Of a DNA stretch of 64,000 bases, positions 35,087 to 47,368 are shown in pieces. The stretch comes from Rehmannia glutinosa (Eukaryota > Streptophyta > Magnoliopsida > Lamiales > Orobanchaceae), in assembly GCA_016081115.2 (NCBI GenBank), contig CM071936.1, positions 86,605,943 through 86,669,942 of the forward strand, read 5' to 3'. Both the position numbers and the translations under genes were made by a program. Position 1 is the first letter of the stretch, and each line of letters starts with the position of its first letter. Under the pieces are notes generated by a model. That model was not told the origin of the DNA and made no database searches. It was given only the letters and a program-made list of their open reading frames with translations.

Positions 35087-37023
35087 CTCCATGCGATCGG
35101 TCGAGAGGGCATGGCAAATATGTTAGGAGTTCCGATGGTGAATAAACACGCGGTTTATCTTGGTATCCCAAAGCAAAGAGTAGTAGGAGGTCGAAAAAAG
35201 AAAATTTATTTCTTATTGTGGACGAGAGTAGGGAAAAACTGAAAAACTGGAAGAGTCGATCACTTTCTGCGGTAGGGAAAATGGTTCTTATTAAGCCGGT
35301 GGCTTAGCGATCCCCTCATATCCGAATGAGTGTATTCATGTGTTCCACCCGATGTGTGTAACCGGATAAACTCAATTGTGAGTAATTTTTGGTGGGGTCA
35401 AAAGCGAGAAGAAAGAAAGAATTCATTGGCGATCATGGAGCAAAATATGTCATTCGGAAGAAGACAGGGGTCGGGATTTCGGGATATAAGATGTTTTAAT
35501 GAAGCGATGCTCACAAAATAAAGTTGGAGATTTATACTGAACGCAGAGCTCCATTCTATCCAAAGTTTTCAAAGCCAAATACTATCCAAAGTTCTTTTCT
35601 TGATGCTACAATTGGCTATAATCCATCTTTCACTTGGAGAAGCATTGTAGAATGATGGAAAATACTTCGAGAGGTATGTGGTGGAGAGTTGGGGATGGGA
35701 ATTACATTCGAGTTTGGGCGGATTCATGGGTAATGGACAATCCAGGTTTTAAATCGCTCTATGAAATTCGGGACTCGATTGATCTTCGAGTTAGTGAGCT
35801 TATTTGCCAGGATAATTTCGAATGGAAGGTGGATAGGATTAAGGAAATTTTTAATGAAACGGATGCAAAAGTCATACTCTCAGTCCCTCTTCGTGCTAAT
35901 CCACACCCGGATCGCTTAGTATGGCACTTCATAGAGGATGGTAAATACACGGTGAAATCGCTACAAGGTTGCTAAAATGGCGAGGAGTATTCCAATGAAA
36001 CATCTTCATCTTCGGACCTTTAAATCGAGTGTGACGGTGGATTTGGAGGCTTGCCATTCCTCCAAAAATTCAAATATTTCTTTGGAAATGTGTGCACGAG
36101 ATTATTCCTACCGGGGGAAGCACTTGGGCGGCATGGACATATCTAGCGGGTGCATTCGGTGCGGGAAGGGAGAAGAAATCTTAGAGCATGTGTTTAGAGA
36201 TTGTTCATGGGCCAAATTCTTTTGGGTGTCTCTCCATTAAGAATTCGAATCGGGCAAGATATGCAAAGTTAGAGTCTCGGTGGATTGCTTGGTTCATATG
36301 ATTGACCATGGGGAAGAAGAGGGTCATCCGATGTTTGCTATGCTTCTATGGACTGTGTGGGATGCTAGAAACAAATTTATTTTTCGATAATATAGATGTG
36401 AACCATAACGATGTTTTGTGTTGGCAACCTCTCGTCTAGAAGAGCACACTATGAGCGTATACATGGGACTAACTATCAATCTCCGAGCAACTAAGGAAGG
36501 ACATATGGACGCCACCGGACGAAGAGTACGTGAAAATAAACTCGGATGCTTCAATTATGGATGATCGGGGACGGGAATAGGAGCAATAATTCACAATAAT
36601 AGAGGAGAGGTTATTAAAACCGTGATGAAGTGCTTCAAATCGGTTAATTCAAAGGTGGAGGTCGCGGAGGCACTGGCATGTAGAGAGGGTTTGCGATTGG
36701 CGAAAGAGATGAGGCTCCAAAGGGTGTACATCGAGAGATAACATCCCCCTTTTCTCTGATTAAAAAGTCGGACAGAGGGATCTCTCATATTTCGGCAATA
36801 TTCTTGATGATATTTTTGAACTCTTTAATTGTTTTAGTAGTGTTATTCCTAGTTTTGTGAGACGGTCGGGTAATTCTATTACCCACTTTTTAGCTCATCA
36901 TGCTTTTAGTTTGCATTGTAATGCACTAGTGGTGGGAGATGTTCCCGACCATTTGGTGGAGGCAAAAACTCATATAGCACCATCTTACGGGTCTAAATCC
37001 GTAAGACGGGATCATCTTGACTA
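35087..37023 (+). mobile_element. LINE (L1-type) 3' fragment: RT end, zf-RVT and RNase H
   Basis: Plus-strand fragments: NKHAVYLGIP (about 35143), a thumb-like KNWKSRSLSAVGKMVLIKPV (35236-35305), NSIVSNFWWGQKR (35370) and GFRDIRCFNEAMLTK (35475-35518). Further on: MWWRVGDGNYIRVWADSWV, then the zinc-binding zf-RVT part CIRCGKGEEILEHVFRDCSWA (36150-36215). An RNase H domain follows with VKINSDASIMDD, KVEVAEALACREGLRLAKEM (36530-36715) and DVPDHLVEAKTH near 36940. Several stops and frameshifts mean it is dead. The 5' part, with endonuclease and RT catalytic core, is missing; the LTR remnant at 33793-35086 takes its place. Confidence 0.8.
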
Positions 37024-37443
37024 ACGAATCCTCGTTGACCAGGTCCGCGGCTCAAAGCCATTTGTCTTTGCCTTTTTCCCCTATTTTTCTTCCTGGTTAA
37101 AGTAACAATTTTATGCGAAAAAGTATCGATTTTTTTAGATAAAGTATCGTATTTTTAATATAGCCACAAATTATGATTACCTTACATTGAAGGAAAAATC
37201 AATACATCGAGTTAAAGTAACACCTTTATGAGTAAAAATATATATTTTTGAGACAAAATATCATGTTTTAATTGTAAAAGTATCTGTTTTTTGAAATAAG
37301 TATTAATATAGTCACATATTATGAATTCAACACAAAGAAAGATGAATAATAAATATGATAGAGTTAAAGTAATACTTTTATAAGTAAAAGTATTTGTTTT
37401 TTGAGATAAAGTAACATATTTTTGCTATAGTCACAAATTATGA

Positions 37444-37487
<44 letters not shown>

Positions 37488-37489
37488 AT

Positions 37490-38614
37490 GGATCAAATAG
37501 GTCCTCCTACTTGGGGTGAGTCCATGGGGACACATCCTAACCATAGATCAACAATTTTGGGTGGTCCAGTTTTTAGGGCTTTTTTATGTTTATTTTTTTT
37601 TTCAAAGAATTAAAAAGGGTAGGGTGGTAATTTGGCACTTTAGAATCGATTCTAAGATTTCATTCCCTCTTTCACGCGATTTCACCCACTCTTCACGCAT
37701 ACTCTCTCTCCAGCGTTTTGATTTCAAAATATTTCTCTGTTGCTTATGTAGTATAGGGTTGTTGTTTATGACTTGCTTATATAGTTAATGTATCCGTGAT
37801 GCATGTGTAGTGTATATTCGTTGGTTATATAGTATATGCTTATCACTTATGTAGTATGGGTTTGTTGCTTATGACTTGCTTATGTAGTTAATGTATTAAG
37901 TGGTGCATACGTAGTGTATATTTGTTGCTTATCTAATATGACGTGTTGCTTATGTAGTATGAGTTTGTTGCTTATGACTTACTTATGTAGTTAATGTATC
38001 CGTGGTGCATACGTAGTGTATATTAGTTGCTTATGTAGTATGTGTTTGTTGCTATGACTTGCTTATGTAGCTAATGTATTTGTGGTGCATACGTAGTGTA
38101 TATTTGTTGCTTATGTAGTATAGGATTGTTGCTTATGTAGTATGGATTTGTTGCTTATGACTTGCTTATGTAGTTAATGGTATATAAAAACACAATGACA
38201 CATCTACACAAGCAACAAATTACATCTTCATAAGCAAACTTGGCGAATCAAGTCAAGTTTCAAAGAACTATGACAAATTGTTCGCAACTTTTTTCACACA
38301 ATAGTGCGTTGAAGAAAAAGGATGAATGATTTCTCACGAGTGTGTTGAAGAAGAAGGAGGATGATTAAGGAAGATGAGATTTGTTCACGTTGAATTTGAT
38401 GTGAGATTTGGATAGATTGTGTGATCATAATGTGAAATGTAATCCCATGAACATTAGGGTAATTTTGTAGGATGGCTAATTTACCCCTTTCTCTAATTAC
38501 CAACATTTAATCGATTTTTAGCTCTAAAATCACAACCATTGAAAAATCTAGATATGTGGCTAGGATTGGTCCCTATGGACTTACCCTATGAGGTGGTCTC
38601 ATATAACCCTCTCC
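37490..38614. mobile_element. Non-autonomous TIR element inserted in a TA repeat
   Basis: The left end contains GGTGAGTCCATGGGGACA then ATCCTAACCATAGATC. The right end on the reverse strand contains GGTAAGTCCATAGGGACC then AATCCTAGCCACATATC, so the ends are imperfect inverted repeats of about 60 bp. Both sides are (AT)n, so the target duplication cannot be read. The inside is non-coding and carries a minisatellite. Superfamily is not clear (Mutator-like or similar). Confidence 0.65.
37736..38180. repeat. Minisatellite, about 80-110-bp units
   Basis: The phrases GTTGCTTATGACTTGCTTAT, GTAGTTAATGTAT and GGTGCATACGTAGTGTATAT recur four to five times with small changes. Subunits of TTGCTTATGTAGTATG are inserted irregularly. 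It lies within the TIR element. Confidence 0.85.
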
Positions 38615-39039
38615 CTATATATATATATATATATATAGAGTTAAAGTAACACTTTTATACGTTAAAGTATCTATTTTTTGAGATAAAGTATCATACTTTT
38701 TAATATAGTCACAAATTAGGAATGAAGGAAAGAAGAAAAATAAAAAATAAATATGATATAGTTAAAGTAACACTTTTATAAGTAAAAATATCCGTTTTTT
38801 GAGATAAATTATCATGTTCTTTAATACGATCACATATTAGGAATTCAAGACATCTAAGAAGGAAAATTTTATTTGACAAGAGTTAAAGTAACACTTTTAT
38901 GAGATAAAATATCAGTTTTTTCGGATAAAGCATCACGTTATTTAGTACGGTGAAGAAGGAAAATTAATATGATGAGCTTTGGGAGTAATAATTTATGAAT
39001 GAGTTATGTTCATTGTTAATTTGTTATACTTTGAATTGC

Positions 39040-39260
39040 ACAATAAGTACCAGTGGTGGAATAGTACCTTGCCATGGTACAAACCTAGGTTCGGTTCCCG
39101 CCTCTACATTTAGAGGTGTTTTTTATTTTTATTTTTTAATTTACCAGGTATAGATATCGTAGTATGGATCCAAAAATTGCACAATAAGTACCAAGGTGGT
39201 CTTGTGGTGGAATTCGATTCCCGTGCTCTACATTGACTTGGGTTCGGTTCCCAATTCTTT
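39040..39260 (+). repeat. Two tRNA-like (SINE-type) pieces
   Basis: Both pieces begin ATAAGTACCA and contain Pol III B-box-like words: GGTTCGGTTCCC at about 39090, and ATTCGATTCCC and GGTTCGGTTCCC at about 39210-39250. Each is followed by a T-rich stretch. This fits decayed tRNA-derived SINE heads, but the A box is poor and no cloverleaf can be drawn with confidence. Confidence 0.35.
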
Positions 39261-39497
39261 GCATGCTTTTTAATTTCTTTTTTTTAAGATACCAGGGTAT
39301 GGATTCGAATCGGATCCTGATAGGATCCATTTTACGATTAGGATCCGTAAGACGATCTTATAGGAGATCATCTATTTGGCGGACATGGTTATTTCGGAGA
39401 TGATCACCTAATAATAGATTCTTTTCCTTCTCAAAAAAAAAAAAGAAATCCTATCGGCCATTTTACGGTAGTCTTCATTAACCTACAGTAAACCCAT

Positions 39498-39587
39498 TGG
39501 GCTCTTTCAATATTGTTGCTTCACATTTGGGCCTCTTGACTCACAAATTTCTTCAAGGCCCTAAGCTCATCAAATCAGTGAGGCCCA
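39498..39587. promoter_or_regulatory. Cluster of TGGGC (site II / proteasome-related) elements upstream of RPN8
   Basis: TGGGCT at 39498-39503, TGGGCC at 39528-39533 and TGGGCC on the minus strand at 39582-39587 lie 200-290 bp before the RPN8 start codon. TGGGC is known as the core of the proteasome-related cis element (bound by NAC53/NAC78-type factors in Arabidopsis) and of site II elements in housekeeping promoters. Use here is inferred from position only. Confidence 0.55.
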
Positions 39588-39785
39588 CAAACTTTTTACA
39601 AAAGTCCAAACCGAACCCAAAGGTCAAAAAGTCTTTTCTGCCCACCAATTAAATTTTTGAAAAAAGCAAAAAGAAGTCTTCTTTCCCAATACAAATAGAA
39701 TTTCAGCAGCGTTCATTTTTTTTTGCCAAAAACCCCAGCAGAAGAAAACGAGACGAAAATAAAGAAAAAGGAAAATTGAAAGAAA

Positions 39786-42700
39786 ATGGACGTGATAAAG
39801 TCGCAGCAGGTATCGTCGCGGCCGATCGAGAAGGTGGTGGTGCACCCGTTGGTTCTGCTGAGCATCGTCGACCACTACAACCGGGTGGCGCGTGACACTA
39901 GGAAGCGCGTGGTCGGAGTTCTGCTTGGGACTTCCTTTAAAGGCACCGTTGACGTCACCAACAGCTACGCCGGTCGGTATTTCTTTTCAGATCTGATAGT
40001 TTCTCTCACTGCATCGGTTGTTGAGGTTTAGTTTTAAGAATTTATTAGTTGTTTTTTACTTTTCGTTGTTTTTGAATTTGGAAGGGCTTGTATTATAGCT
40101 TTAAAATGTGATTACTTCCTATGGGTTGGTTTGTTGTGGAAGGGCTTTTGTTTGGGGGTGGGGTGGTTGGATTTGTAGGACGGAATGATTCTGGCTAATG
40201 CTAATTGTAGCATTGTGGGTGTATTTAGGGTTTACAATTTGGCTTCTGGAGTGAGGTATTCGGCGTACTTTAATGAGACTGAAACAGAAGGCGTGTTAAT
40301 TGGAACTCTGGAAGGTAGTTAGGTAGAAGTTTGAAGTGCATTGAAGCTAATATGGAATTGGACGTTAACATATATTTTGAAATTATCAGAAATTGAGGAC
40401 TTTATTTTGAATATGTACGACTATAAAGGTGTTAAACTGAAATCAGCTATATTCTAGTGTTGTGTTTTCACTTTTCGGATTGCTCAAATTGTAGGATTTC
40501 TCTAAGTGTTTGGTTGGGGCATATCTTCAAATCTTCGTTGTTTCGTTCTTTTAATGTGTAGATTTCTATTAAAATAGAGAAGAATCAGGATTCTCAGATG
40601 AAAAAGTGGAGATGTCTAGTAGTAACAATCTAATTCATCCTGGAGTTATTTAGTTATCAAGAAGCCTGTTGGGTGCCTATTTTTATGAAATCTGGTATCC
40701 ATTTTGACAAATTCACTGATTTTATTTTAACTTAATTGTATATGACCAATCATAGTTAAGATCTTGTTCTTGATTGCTTTAATAAGTTCCTTTTTTGTAA
40801 CAATGTGTTTTCGTTGTAACACTGACTTATGGAAACTTATACCACAAAATTATTTAAGATGTGGAACCTTCTCTCTCGTTTTTGCACCTACTTTTCTGAA
40901 GCATGAATGCAAACATTTTCTGCACCCTATCTCTCGCTTTTCTGCTGTGAGTGTTAAAATGTATAAAAATTGGTCGCATATAACTATGAGTTGGTGGCCT
41001 TGTTGCAAGAGTGTTTCGACTTTTGATCTCTCTACGTCTTGCTAATAGTAGTCCATTTTCATGCCTTCTCATGTACTCATTTGATGTGAACAGTGCCCTT
41101 TGAAGAAGATGACAGGGACCCAAGCATCTGGTTTCTGGACCATAATTACCATGAATCAATGTTTTCCATGTTCAGAAGAATAAATGGTATGCAATCCGTC
41201 AATATGTTTTCTGATCAAATAATATTGGGAATTCAACTACAAGCTGATGTACTTATAAATACTGTCAGCCAAGGAGCATGTTGTTGGTTGGTATAGCACT
41301 GGTCCAAAACTGAAGGAGAATGATCTAAATGTTCATGCACTTTTCAATGAGTAAGAATACTGTCCTCATAAAGAAATGTAGTTATATTTCCGTTATTAGG
41401 AGGTAACTGACGAGTCGCTTGACAATTACTTATTTTCCTTGTGCTGTATTTATATTGCATGTATTGGAAAGAAATAATGTTATTTAGAGGTCGGGTTGTT
41501 TTAATGTTGCATGCATGGCTTTCACTCTGACGTCAACTGCTATTTGGGTGTTTATGCTAAGTGTTAAATTCACTTGGCAAGCCAACTTTTAAGGGGGTGA
41601 TTGGTACGCAGGAATGAAATTGGAATGATGGAAAATGAATTATATGAGTAATGTTTTCCTGTGTCTGGTATCTATAGGGATTCAAAAAGGAATCGGATAA
41701 ACACTACCTGTGAGGTTCCTATTCCAATCTGTAACTAGAGATGATGATAGGAATCAAATGGATTTATTATTAATATCCAAATTATCCTTCAGTAGAAAAT
41801 TTTAAATTATATATTTAATATGTTGTTTTTTGAATGTTACTTTGTAAGTTTTGGTTGCAATTAGATATATTAAATTTATGCTCTAGTTGTATTTAAGAAA
41901 ATATTTGGCAGATGGTTGTTACTCAAGAGTTGGGGCATTCACAGTTTGGTAAACTGATTGTACATGACCGATGGAAATTTTATACGTATGAACTTGAACT
42001 GAAAAGTTTGGTCTTATATTTGTTTTCTATTTGTATAAAATATGGTATCAAATTTGGTCTCAGTTTTTGGTTTCACCTAACCATACTGAACACCTAATTA
42101 TAATTTTTACATATTTTTATAGACACTCTACATAATATTTTTATATATTAATTGTTTTTGGTACTTTTGTATTTTGGACTCCACAAGACTAAGAAATATA
42201 ATAAATAAAAACGTACAATTATGATTTTATTGTTTAGTTTTTTATTATTTATATTTAATTTATATTTGTCTCAGCTAACCAAATTATCGATTTTTTGAAA
42301 AAACTGAAGTGGAATTATTAAATTGACGTTACCTTTTCAATTTGTCCTTATTACTATTTTTCATTACACAACTTCTCTAATATGGAGCCTATTAGCCTAA
42401 CATCTTTGTAAGAATGTGATAGTTTACTTTGGACAACCAAACAAACTTTACCTACGAACTTTTAGTTGGTTTTAAAGTTCCAGGCTTCTCTATTTTCTAG
42501 TGCTTCTATACTCTTCCTTTTCCTCTTGCCTTTTCCACTTCTTTTTTAGAACTTGGTTAAATAGCATGCATAAAAACAAAATTCTTTGAATTTATATAAA
42601 CAACTCAAATAAAACTAAATATTTTTGTAAGACGCTGGAGACCTGTATATATCTTTCATAATAATAGCATTTCAAAATCTTCCAAATTTTTTATCAACAC

Positions 42701-45300
42701 TAATTTTTCATAATCACTATTTGCAATCTTCACGCATTTATGCTTTATTTTTATAAAATAATTAGGTATTTCTCTATCGATATAATTTGAAATATTGTGA
42801 ATATTAGTGAGGATTTTGTTTATCTAAATGATACTTTACGAATTATGATCCATTTCCTCCCAAATTATCCCGAGGAATATCCAAATTATAAATTTTAAGA
42901 GCTAATGAACTGTTATCAGATCCAAATTTGTTACTATGATTGTGTCCAAATGAGGAGGGTGCTCCTGCATCCTCACATTATGTTCTCTTGGTTATGGTAT
43001 TTTCCTAGAGGGTGCCCACATTGTGAACATCATATTTGCATTGTTTAATTTTCCTGCTCATGTACTTTCCCTCATAGCCAATGCTTCTATTTTCTTGCTT
43101 GCTTCTTCTGTACTTCTTTCTTTGCTTTTGCAACTCATGTATTACATATTTTATCTTTTAACAACATTTCGATAAGCTTAATGACTATTTCTTATCTTCA
43201 GCTACGTTCCCACTCCTGTATTGGTCATTATTGATGTTCAGCCAAAAGAGCTTGGAATACCTACTAAAGCTTATTATGCAGTCGAGGAAGTTAAAGAGGT
43301 ATGATAAAATTGGTAATTGTTGTGTCGTTGTTGATGCATCCAGACATAATCTCTCTCTCTCTCTCTCTCGCCCTCTGTGTGTGTGTGTGTGTGGTGTGTG
43401 GTGTGCGTGTGCGCGCTAACTTTTGCTTGCTGAAAAGGAACAACAAAATATTGCAAGAGGGTCTAGCACATTGATAAAATTCTTAACAGTGAAAGCTAGT
43501 CCTTTAGCAGAAAGCATCTGATGATTCTTGGTCTAATGTTTTGGATGAAATTGCAGAATGCCACTCAGAAAAGCCAGAAAGTTTTCGTACATGTTCCTTC
43601 AGAAATCGCTGCTCATGAAGTAGAAGAAATTGGTACGGTTATCTTTTAAAAGATTTGCATTTTATGTTGGTTCTTGCATTTGTTGCTTCATCCACGTAGG
43701 ATGCGTCTCTTCAAACTGCCTTTAATTAAAGTTTGTCTGTTCCCTTTTTTCTCCGGAGACATTTTATGTCTTTTTGTTCCCACTACAAAATGCTTACCGT
43801 TCTACTTATCCTTCTTATGATAGGAGTGGAACACTTGTTAAGAGATGTGAAAGACACAACTATCAGCACCCTCGCAACAGAGGTTTTTACAATCTTCACT
43901 CATTTTGGTGTACCACTGATGATTTAAATAATATTAGATTCTATTGCCACATATATATACCCTGTGTACTTATGATATTCTGATGCTATGTAGAATAAGT
44001 AGAGGAATTAATGAACTTGTTCATCTTTATCCTGTTCAGGTGACTGGAAAACTTGCTGCTTTGAAGGGGTTGGATGCACGATTGAAGGAGATTCGAAGTT
44101 ATCTTGATCTGGTTATTGAAGGGAAGCTCCCCTTGAACCATGAGATCCTCTACCATCTGCAGGTATCATTTTGCATTAATCTTGAAAGTGAATATATGAT
44201 ATATCATTAGGTTGCCCTTTTTCTTTCCTTGTAGTTGTTAGTTTGAATGAATCATTAACCCCATCCCAGATCAAAAGGGCAACCTAATTGTTTTCTTCTA
44301 TCCAAAAATAAATTGATAAATAAATAAGTAAACTAAATAGATAGATAAGCAATGCGTTTTCTTCTATCCAACATTGTCCTACGACCAAAAATTGTTTCAT
44401 CTTATGTTGCAATGCTACCTAATTGTTTCATCTTATGTTGCAATGCTACCTAATTTCTGCAGGATGTGTTCAATCTACTACCAAACCTAAATGTGTCTGA
44501 ACTAGTTAAAGCTTTTGCAGGTAAAATATTTGGATGTCAATTGTTTGTTAGTTGCTGTTGATTAGTTTGTGCAAACATCGAGTTCAAGTTCTCTAATATA
44601 AAATTTTATCTGTGTTCTCTTTATAGTGAAAACAAATGATATGATGTTGGTCATATATCTGTCATCCCTCATCAGAAGTGTGATTGCGCTCCATAATTTG
44701 ATCAATAACAAGGTCAGATGTTCTTCCCCTTTCTTTTTAATATTCATTACTATGTTTAATATTTCTGGATTCGACAATATAAAAAATGGAAAGCAAAATG
44801 GAAGGTAGGATTTATGCGTAGTTATGAAATATGTATGGGAATGAATCAAGTAAAGATAATAAAGAATGTATATATAGCTTTATAAGATAGATCTGTAGCT
44901 TAAAAACAGGTATATGAAAAGCCAAATTTTGTTAAAAATATATAGGACACTCATACTTTATCCTCTGTTATGAAATACTCTTCATCACTTTCACTTAGAT
45001 ATCTCCTCCCTTGCCACACACACTAAATTGTAACGCTTGTGTGGTAAGCAAAATGATTAGATTTGTGATTCAGAAAAGCTATATGATTACACTTTATGGT
45101 ATTTAGTCATTTTGTGAGCTTTTCCACAAGAAAGCTCATTGCTATGTTCTTGAGTAGTTGGCTAGGCATGAGTTAGAGGATATATGTATAAATTTGTGGG
45201 TTTTGACGTTTTGACAAAATGATTTTAGATGTTGAACAAAGAACATGAGAAGGCAGAAGATTCGAAGCCAGTTGTTGTGCCTACAGCCGCTGGTAGCTAA
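39786..45300 (+). CDS. RPN8: 26S proteasome regulatory lid subunit RPN8 (ten exons, intact)
   Basis: Exons: 39786-39972, 41094-41186, 41269-41350, 43202-43298, 43557-43632, 43824-43882, 44040-44162, 44463-44520, 44627-44712, 45229-45300. All introns are GT-AG, the phases fit, and the joined frame is 310 aa, the normal plant length. An MPN domain (about residues 15-150) includes EKVVVHPLVLLSIVDHYNR, DTRKRVVGVLLG and DPSIWFLDHNYHESMFSMFR. The metal-binding HxH is replaced by VGWYSTGP, so it is a catalytically silent MPN protein that pairs with RPN11 in the lid. The C-terminal helices end EKAEDSKPVVVPTAAGS. The largest intron, 41351-43201, carries a repeat-like stretch near 41595-41800. TGGGC elements lie upstream. 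It looks functional. Confidence 0.95.
43351..43418. repeat. (CT)n(GT)n compound microsatellite in RPN8 intron 4
   Basis: A CT run is followed by a GT run and GTGCGCGC. It lies about 50 bases after the exon 4 donor site. Confidence 0.9.
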
Positions 45301-46528
45301 ACATGGAAATTTTTCATGGAGAGTTTGCTTTTGCGTGATGTTTCGATCTGGTTAGCGTGCTTGACTTGCACAATATAAACTCGCATTTTGGCAAAAGAAA
45401 GGCGCTCTCAATAGTTTGGTCAAGTCTTCAATGTTCCTCATTAGTTTCTGGCTTCGATGTAGGATGAACTTTGCAAATTGGCAGTCATTCGAAGTTGTAC
45501 TGATATTCATATAGAAATATCGCTTTCTCATGATGTACTTGAATAGGAATTAGTTGTCTGGATTAGATGCAAACCTTTGGCTTGAACATACGCGGTACAT
45601 CAACAGATTAATGTTCTTAATTCGATATGTTTATTTTGAGTTTGCTATTTTCAATTAAATGCTTCCTCCTAGTTCTTGGAATTGCAGAATTATTTCCAGG
45701 CTAAAAAATATGGGTAATGATCGCTTTGATTACATTGTGGTTACTGAAAACCATATCTTGCTTGCTATGCAGCATATGTACATTGAGGTCATTTTGAAAC
45801 TTTTAGAAATTTAAATAAACTTGACAAAAATTCAAGTTTACATATAGGGTGAACTTATTTACAGTTGTAGCAAACTAGCAATAGATGTTATTTTGTGAGA
45901 GTGTTTTGAATGTTCCAGTTTACCACACATTTCCAGTTTGAATATTCACACTGGTTGTTTTTATCAAAAAGTTTACGTTGACTAAATAAATCGTATTTTT
46001 ATATATTGTACTGCAAGTTAATTGATGAAAACGCCTTTACTCTTTCGAGACGCAAGTGAAGTGATATACCCATTACCCATTGTACAGGCCAATCTGTAGG
46101 TCATTTTTGCATTTTGAATTTTAGCAAATAAAAAATAAGGAACAATTAAATATTTTAATATAAAGAATAAGTTGTATCAGTCACAAAATAATTTCTCCTT
46201 TTTCCGTTATTTTACTAAACCTGATTCCTAATATCTAATGATATTACAATTTCATGTCATAGAAAATCTGGAATGCACAGCTAGTAATTTCATAGCATCG
46301 GTTATATCTTTACCAAAATGAGTCAGTAATTTTTTATTACTACTGTTGGTACTTGTACATTTTTATCACAGCATATAATTGATTTCTTACCTTAGAAAAG
46401 AAAGAAAAAGAAAATGGAGGAGCAATTCCATCTTGATGAGATAATAGAAAATAATTTTATTTTTATTTTTTAAAACAAACTTACATTGCTGAAAATATTT
46501 GAAAGACAAATATATAAAACAACAGGAT
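45301..46528. other. Region between convergent RPN8 and FAS1 genes
   Basis: This should hold both 3' untranslated regions. No other gene, repeat or domain is supported. Confidence 0.6.
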
Positions 46529-47101
46529 TTATCTTCTTTCTTCGTCATCATCCTCAGGCTTCACAGATTGTTCAAACTCAGCATCCATTACCACTCCATC
46601 CATCATATGCACCAAAACTTTCCCCATTTTCAAATCCACCTGCTCTGAAACTACTCCATTAACCACTACCATTCCATTCAAATCCTTCGAAATATACAAA
46701 TTGAATCCCGATATCGAATCGTAGATTATCTGCTTCCCGTGTTCCAAATCCGCCGACGAAATCCATCTCGCCACAGCTGAGAATCCCAGTACTCGAGTGA
46801 GTATTGCGTAAGCATTGCTGTCGTTCCGATTCAATCTCAAATCGCGACGAAACGCTTCCTCCGAAGGCAGAAACAGAGTGAACGCCAGATCTTCAGGTAA
46901 CATTCTGATCACCATTACCCCGAATTCGCCGATTTTCGAGCTTCTTGAGAGATTTGTTGTAGAGAGTTTTCGATTGGGTGAGGAAATTGTTGAGGGGGAG
47001 ATGTTTCTGAGCTGAAGTGCTGAAATAATCTGTATTACGATGAATGCAACGGAGACGATTATGCAAACGAATTTTATTTGCTTCAGCTTCGAAACCCCCA
47101 T
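46529..47101 (-). CDS. FAS1 (fasciclin) domain membrane-anchored protein
   Basis: Single exon, 190 aa, complete from ATG at 47101 to the stop at 46529. Residues about 9-30 (KFVCIIVSVAFIVIQIISAL) form one hydrophobic segment, likely a signal anchor. After a Ser-rich stretch, residues about 57-175 match a single FAS1 domain: VMVIRMLPEDLAFTLFLPSE, then FRRDLRL, ILTRVLGFSAVARWIS, then the second conserved box region VVVNGVVSEQVDLKMGKVLV and HMMDGVVMD. The tail is acidic and ends DDDEERR. There is no Pro-Ala-rich arabinogalactan region and no GPI signal, unlike typical FLA proteins. It belongs with the short plant FAS1-domain proteins of unknown function, probably facing the secretory pathway or cell surface. 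No frame breaks. Confidence 0.85.
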   Translation of the reverse strand: MGVSKLKQIKFVCIIVSVAFIVIQIISALQLRNISPSTISSPNRKLSTTNLSRSSKIGEFGVMVIRMLPEDLAFTLFLPSEEAFRRDLRLNRNDSNAYAILTRVLGFSAVARWISSADLEHGKQIIYDSISGFNLYISKDLNGMVVVNGVVSEQVDLKMGKVLVHMMDGVVMDAEFEQSVKPEDDDEERR

Positions 47102-47368
47102 TTTTTTCTTCGCATTTTTGCAATCGGATGTAGAAAAAATGTTTCAGTGGCTGGAAAAATGCCAAGTGATGATGAATTTACTTTCACTCGAATGGCTAAG
47201 TTGTTTGTTCGTGCTTTTGAGTTCTGCAGAGATGGGAAATAGATGGTTTTGACAAATTAGGGTTAGGGTTTTGGAATTCCAGATGACATAACTGGGTTAA
47301 CTCAGATTGCTTTATGAGTGACCATCTGAGTTGGTGCAGAGGCAGCAGCAACTCACTCTAGGCTCCAG

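Larger units (their letters stand above)
37024..38950. repeat. Diverged tandem array of GTTAAAGTAACACTTTTAT units, interrupted by a TIR element
   Basis: Units of roughly 100-130 bp begin GTTAAAGTAACA(C/A) at about 37097, 37213, 37360, 38639, 38760 and 38880. They continue through GTATC(T)GTTTTTTGAGATAAAG and end near ATAGTCACAAATTATGAAT. (AT)n runs (37449-37483 and 38616-38636) border the inserted element. The GTAACACTTTT core resembles the CACTA subterminal motif, which may or may not mean kinship. Confidence 0.7.

Noticed and set aside
37736..38180. A repeated phrase set considered as a satellite or centromeric array.
   Set aside because: Only four or five irregular units, confined to one small TIR element.
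41912..42097. A 61-codon frame in RPN8 intron 3 considered as an alternative exon.
   Set aside because: Not conserved in the RPN8 protein; the flanking exons join perfectly without it.
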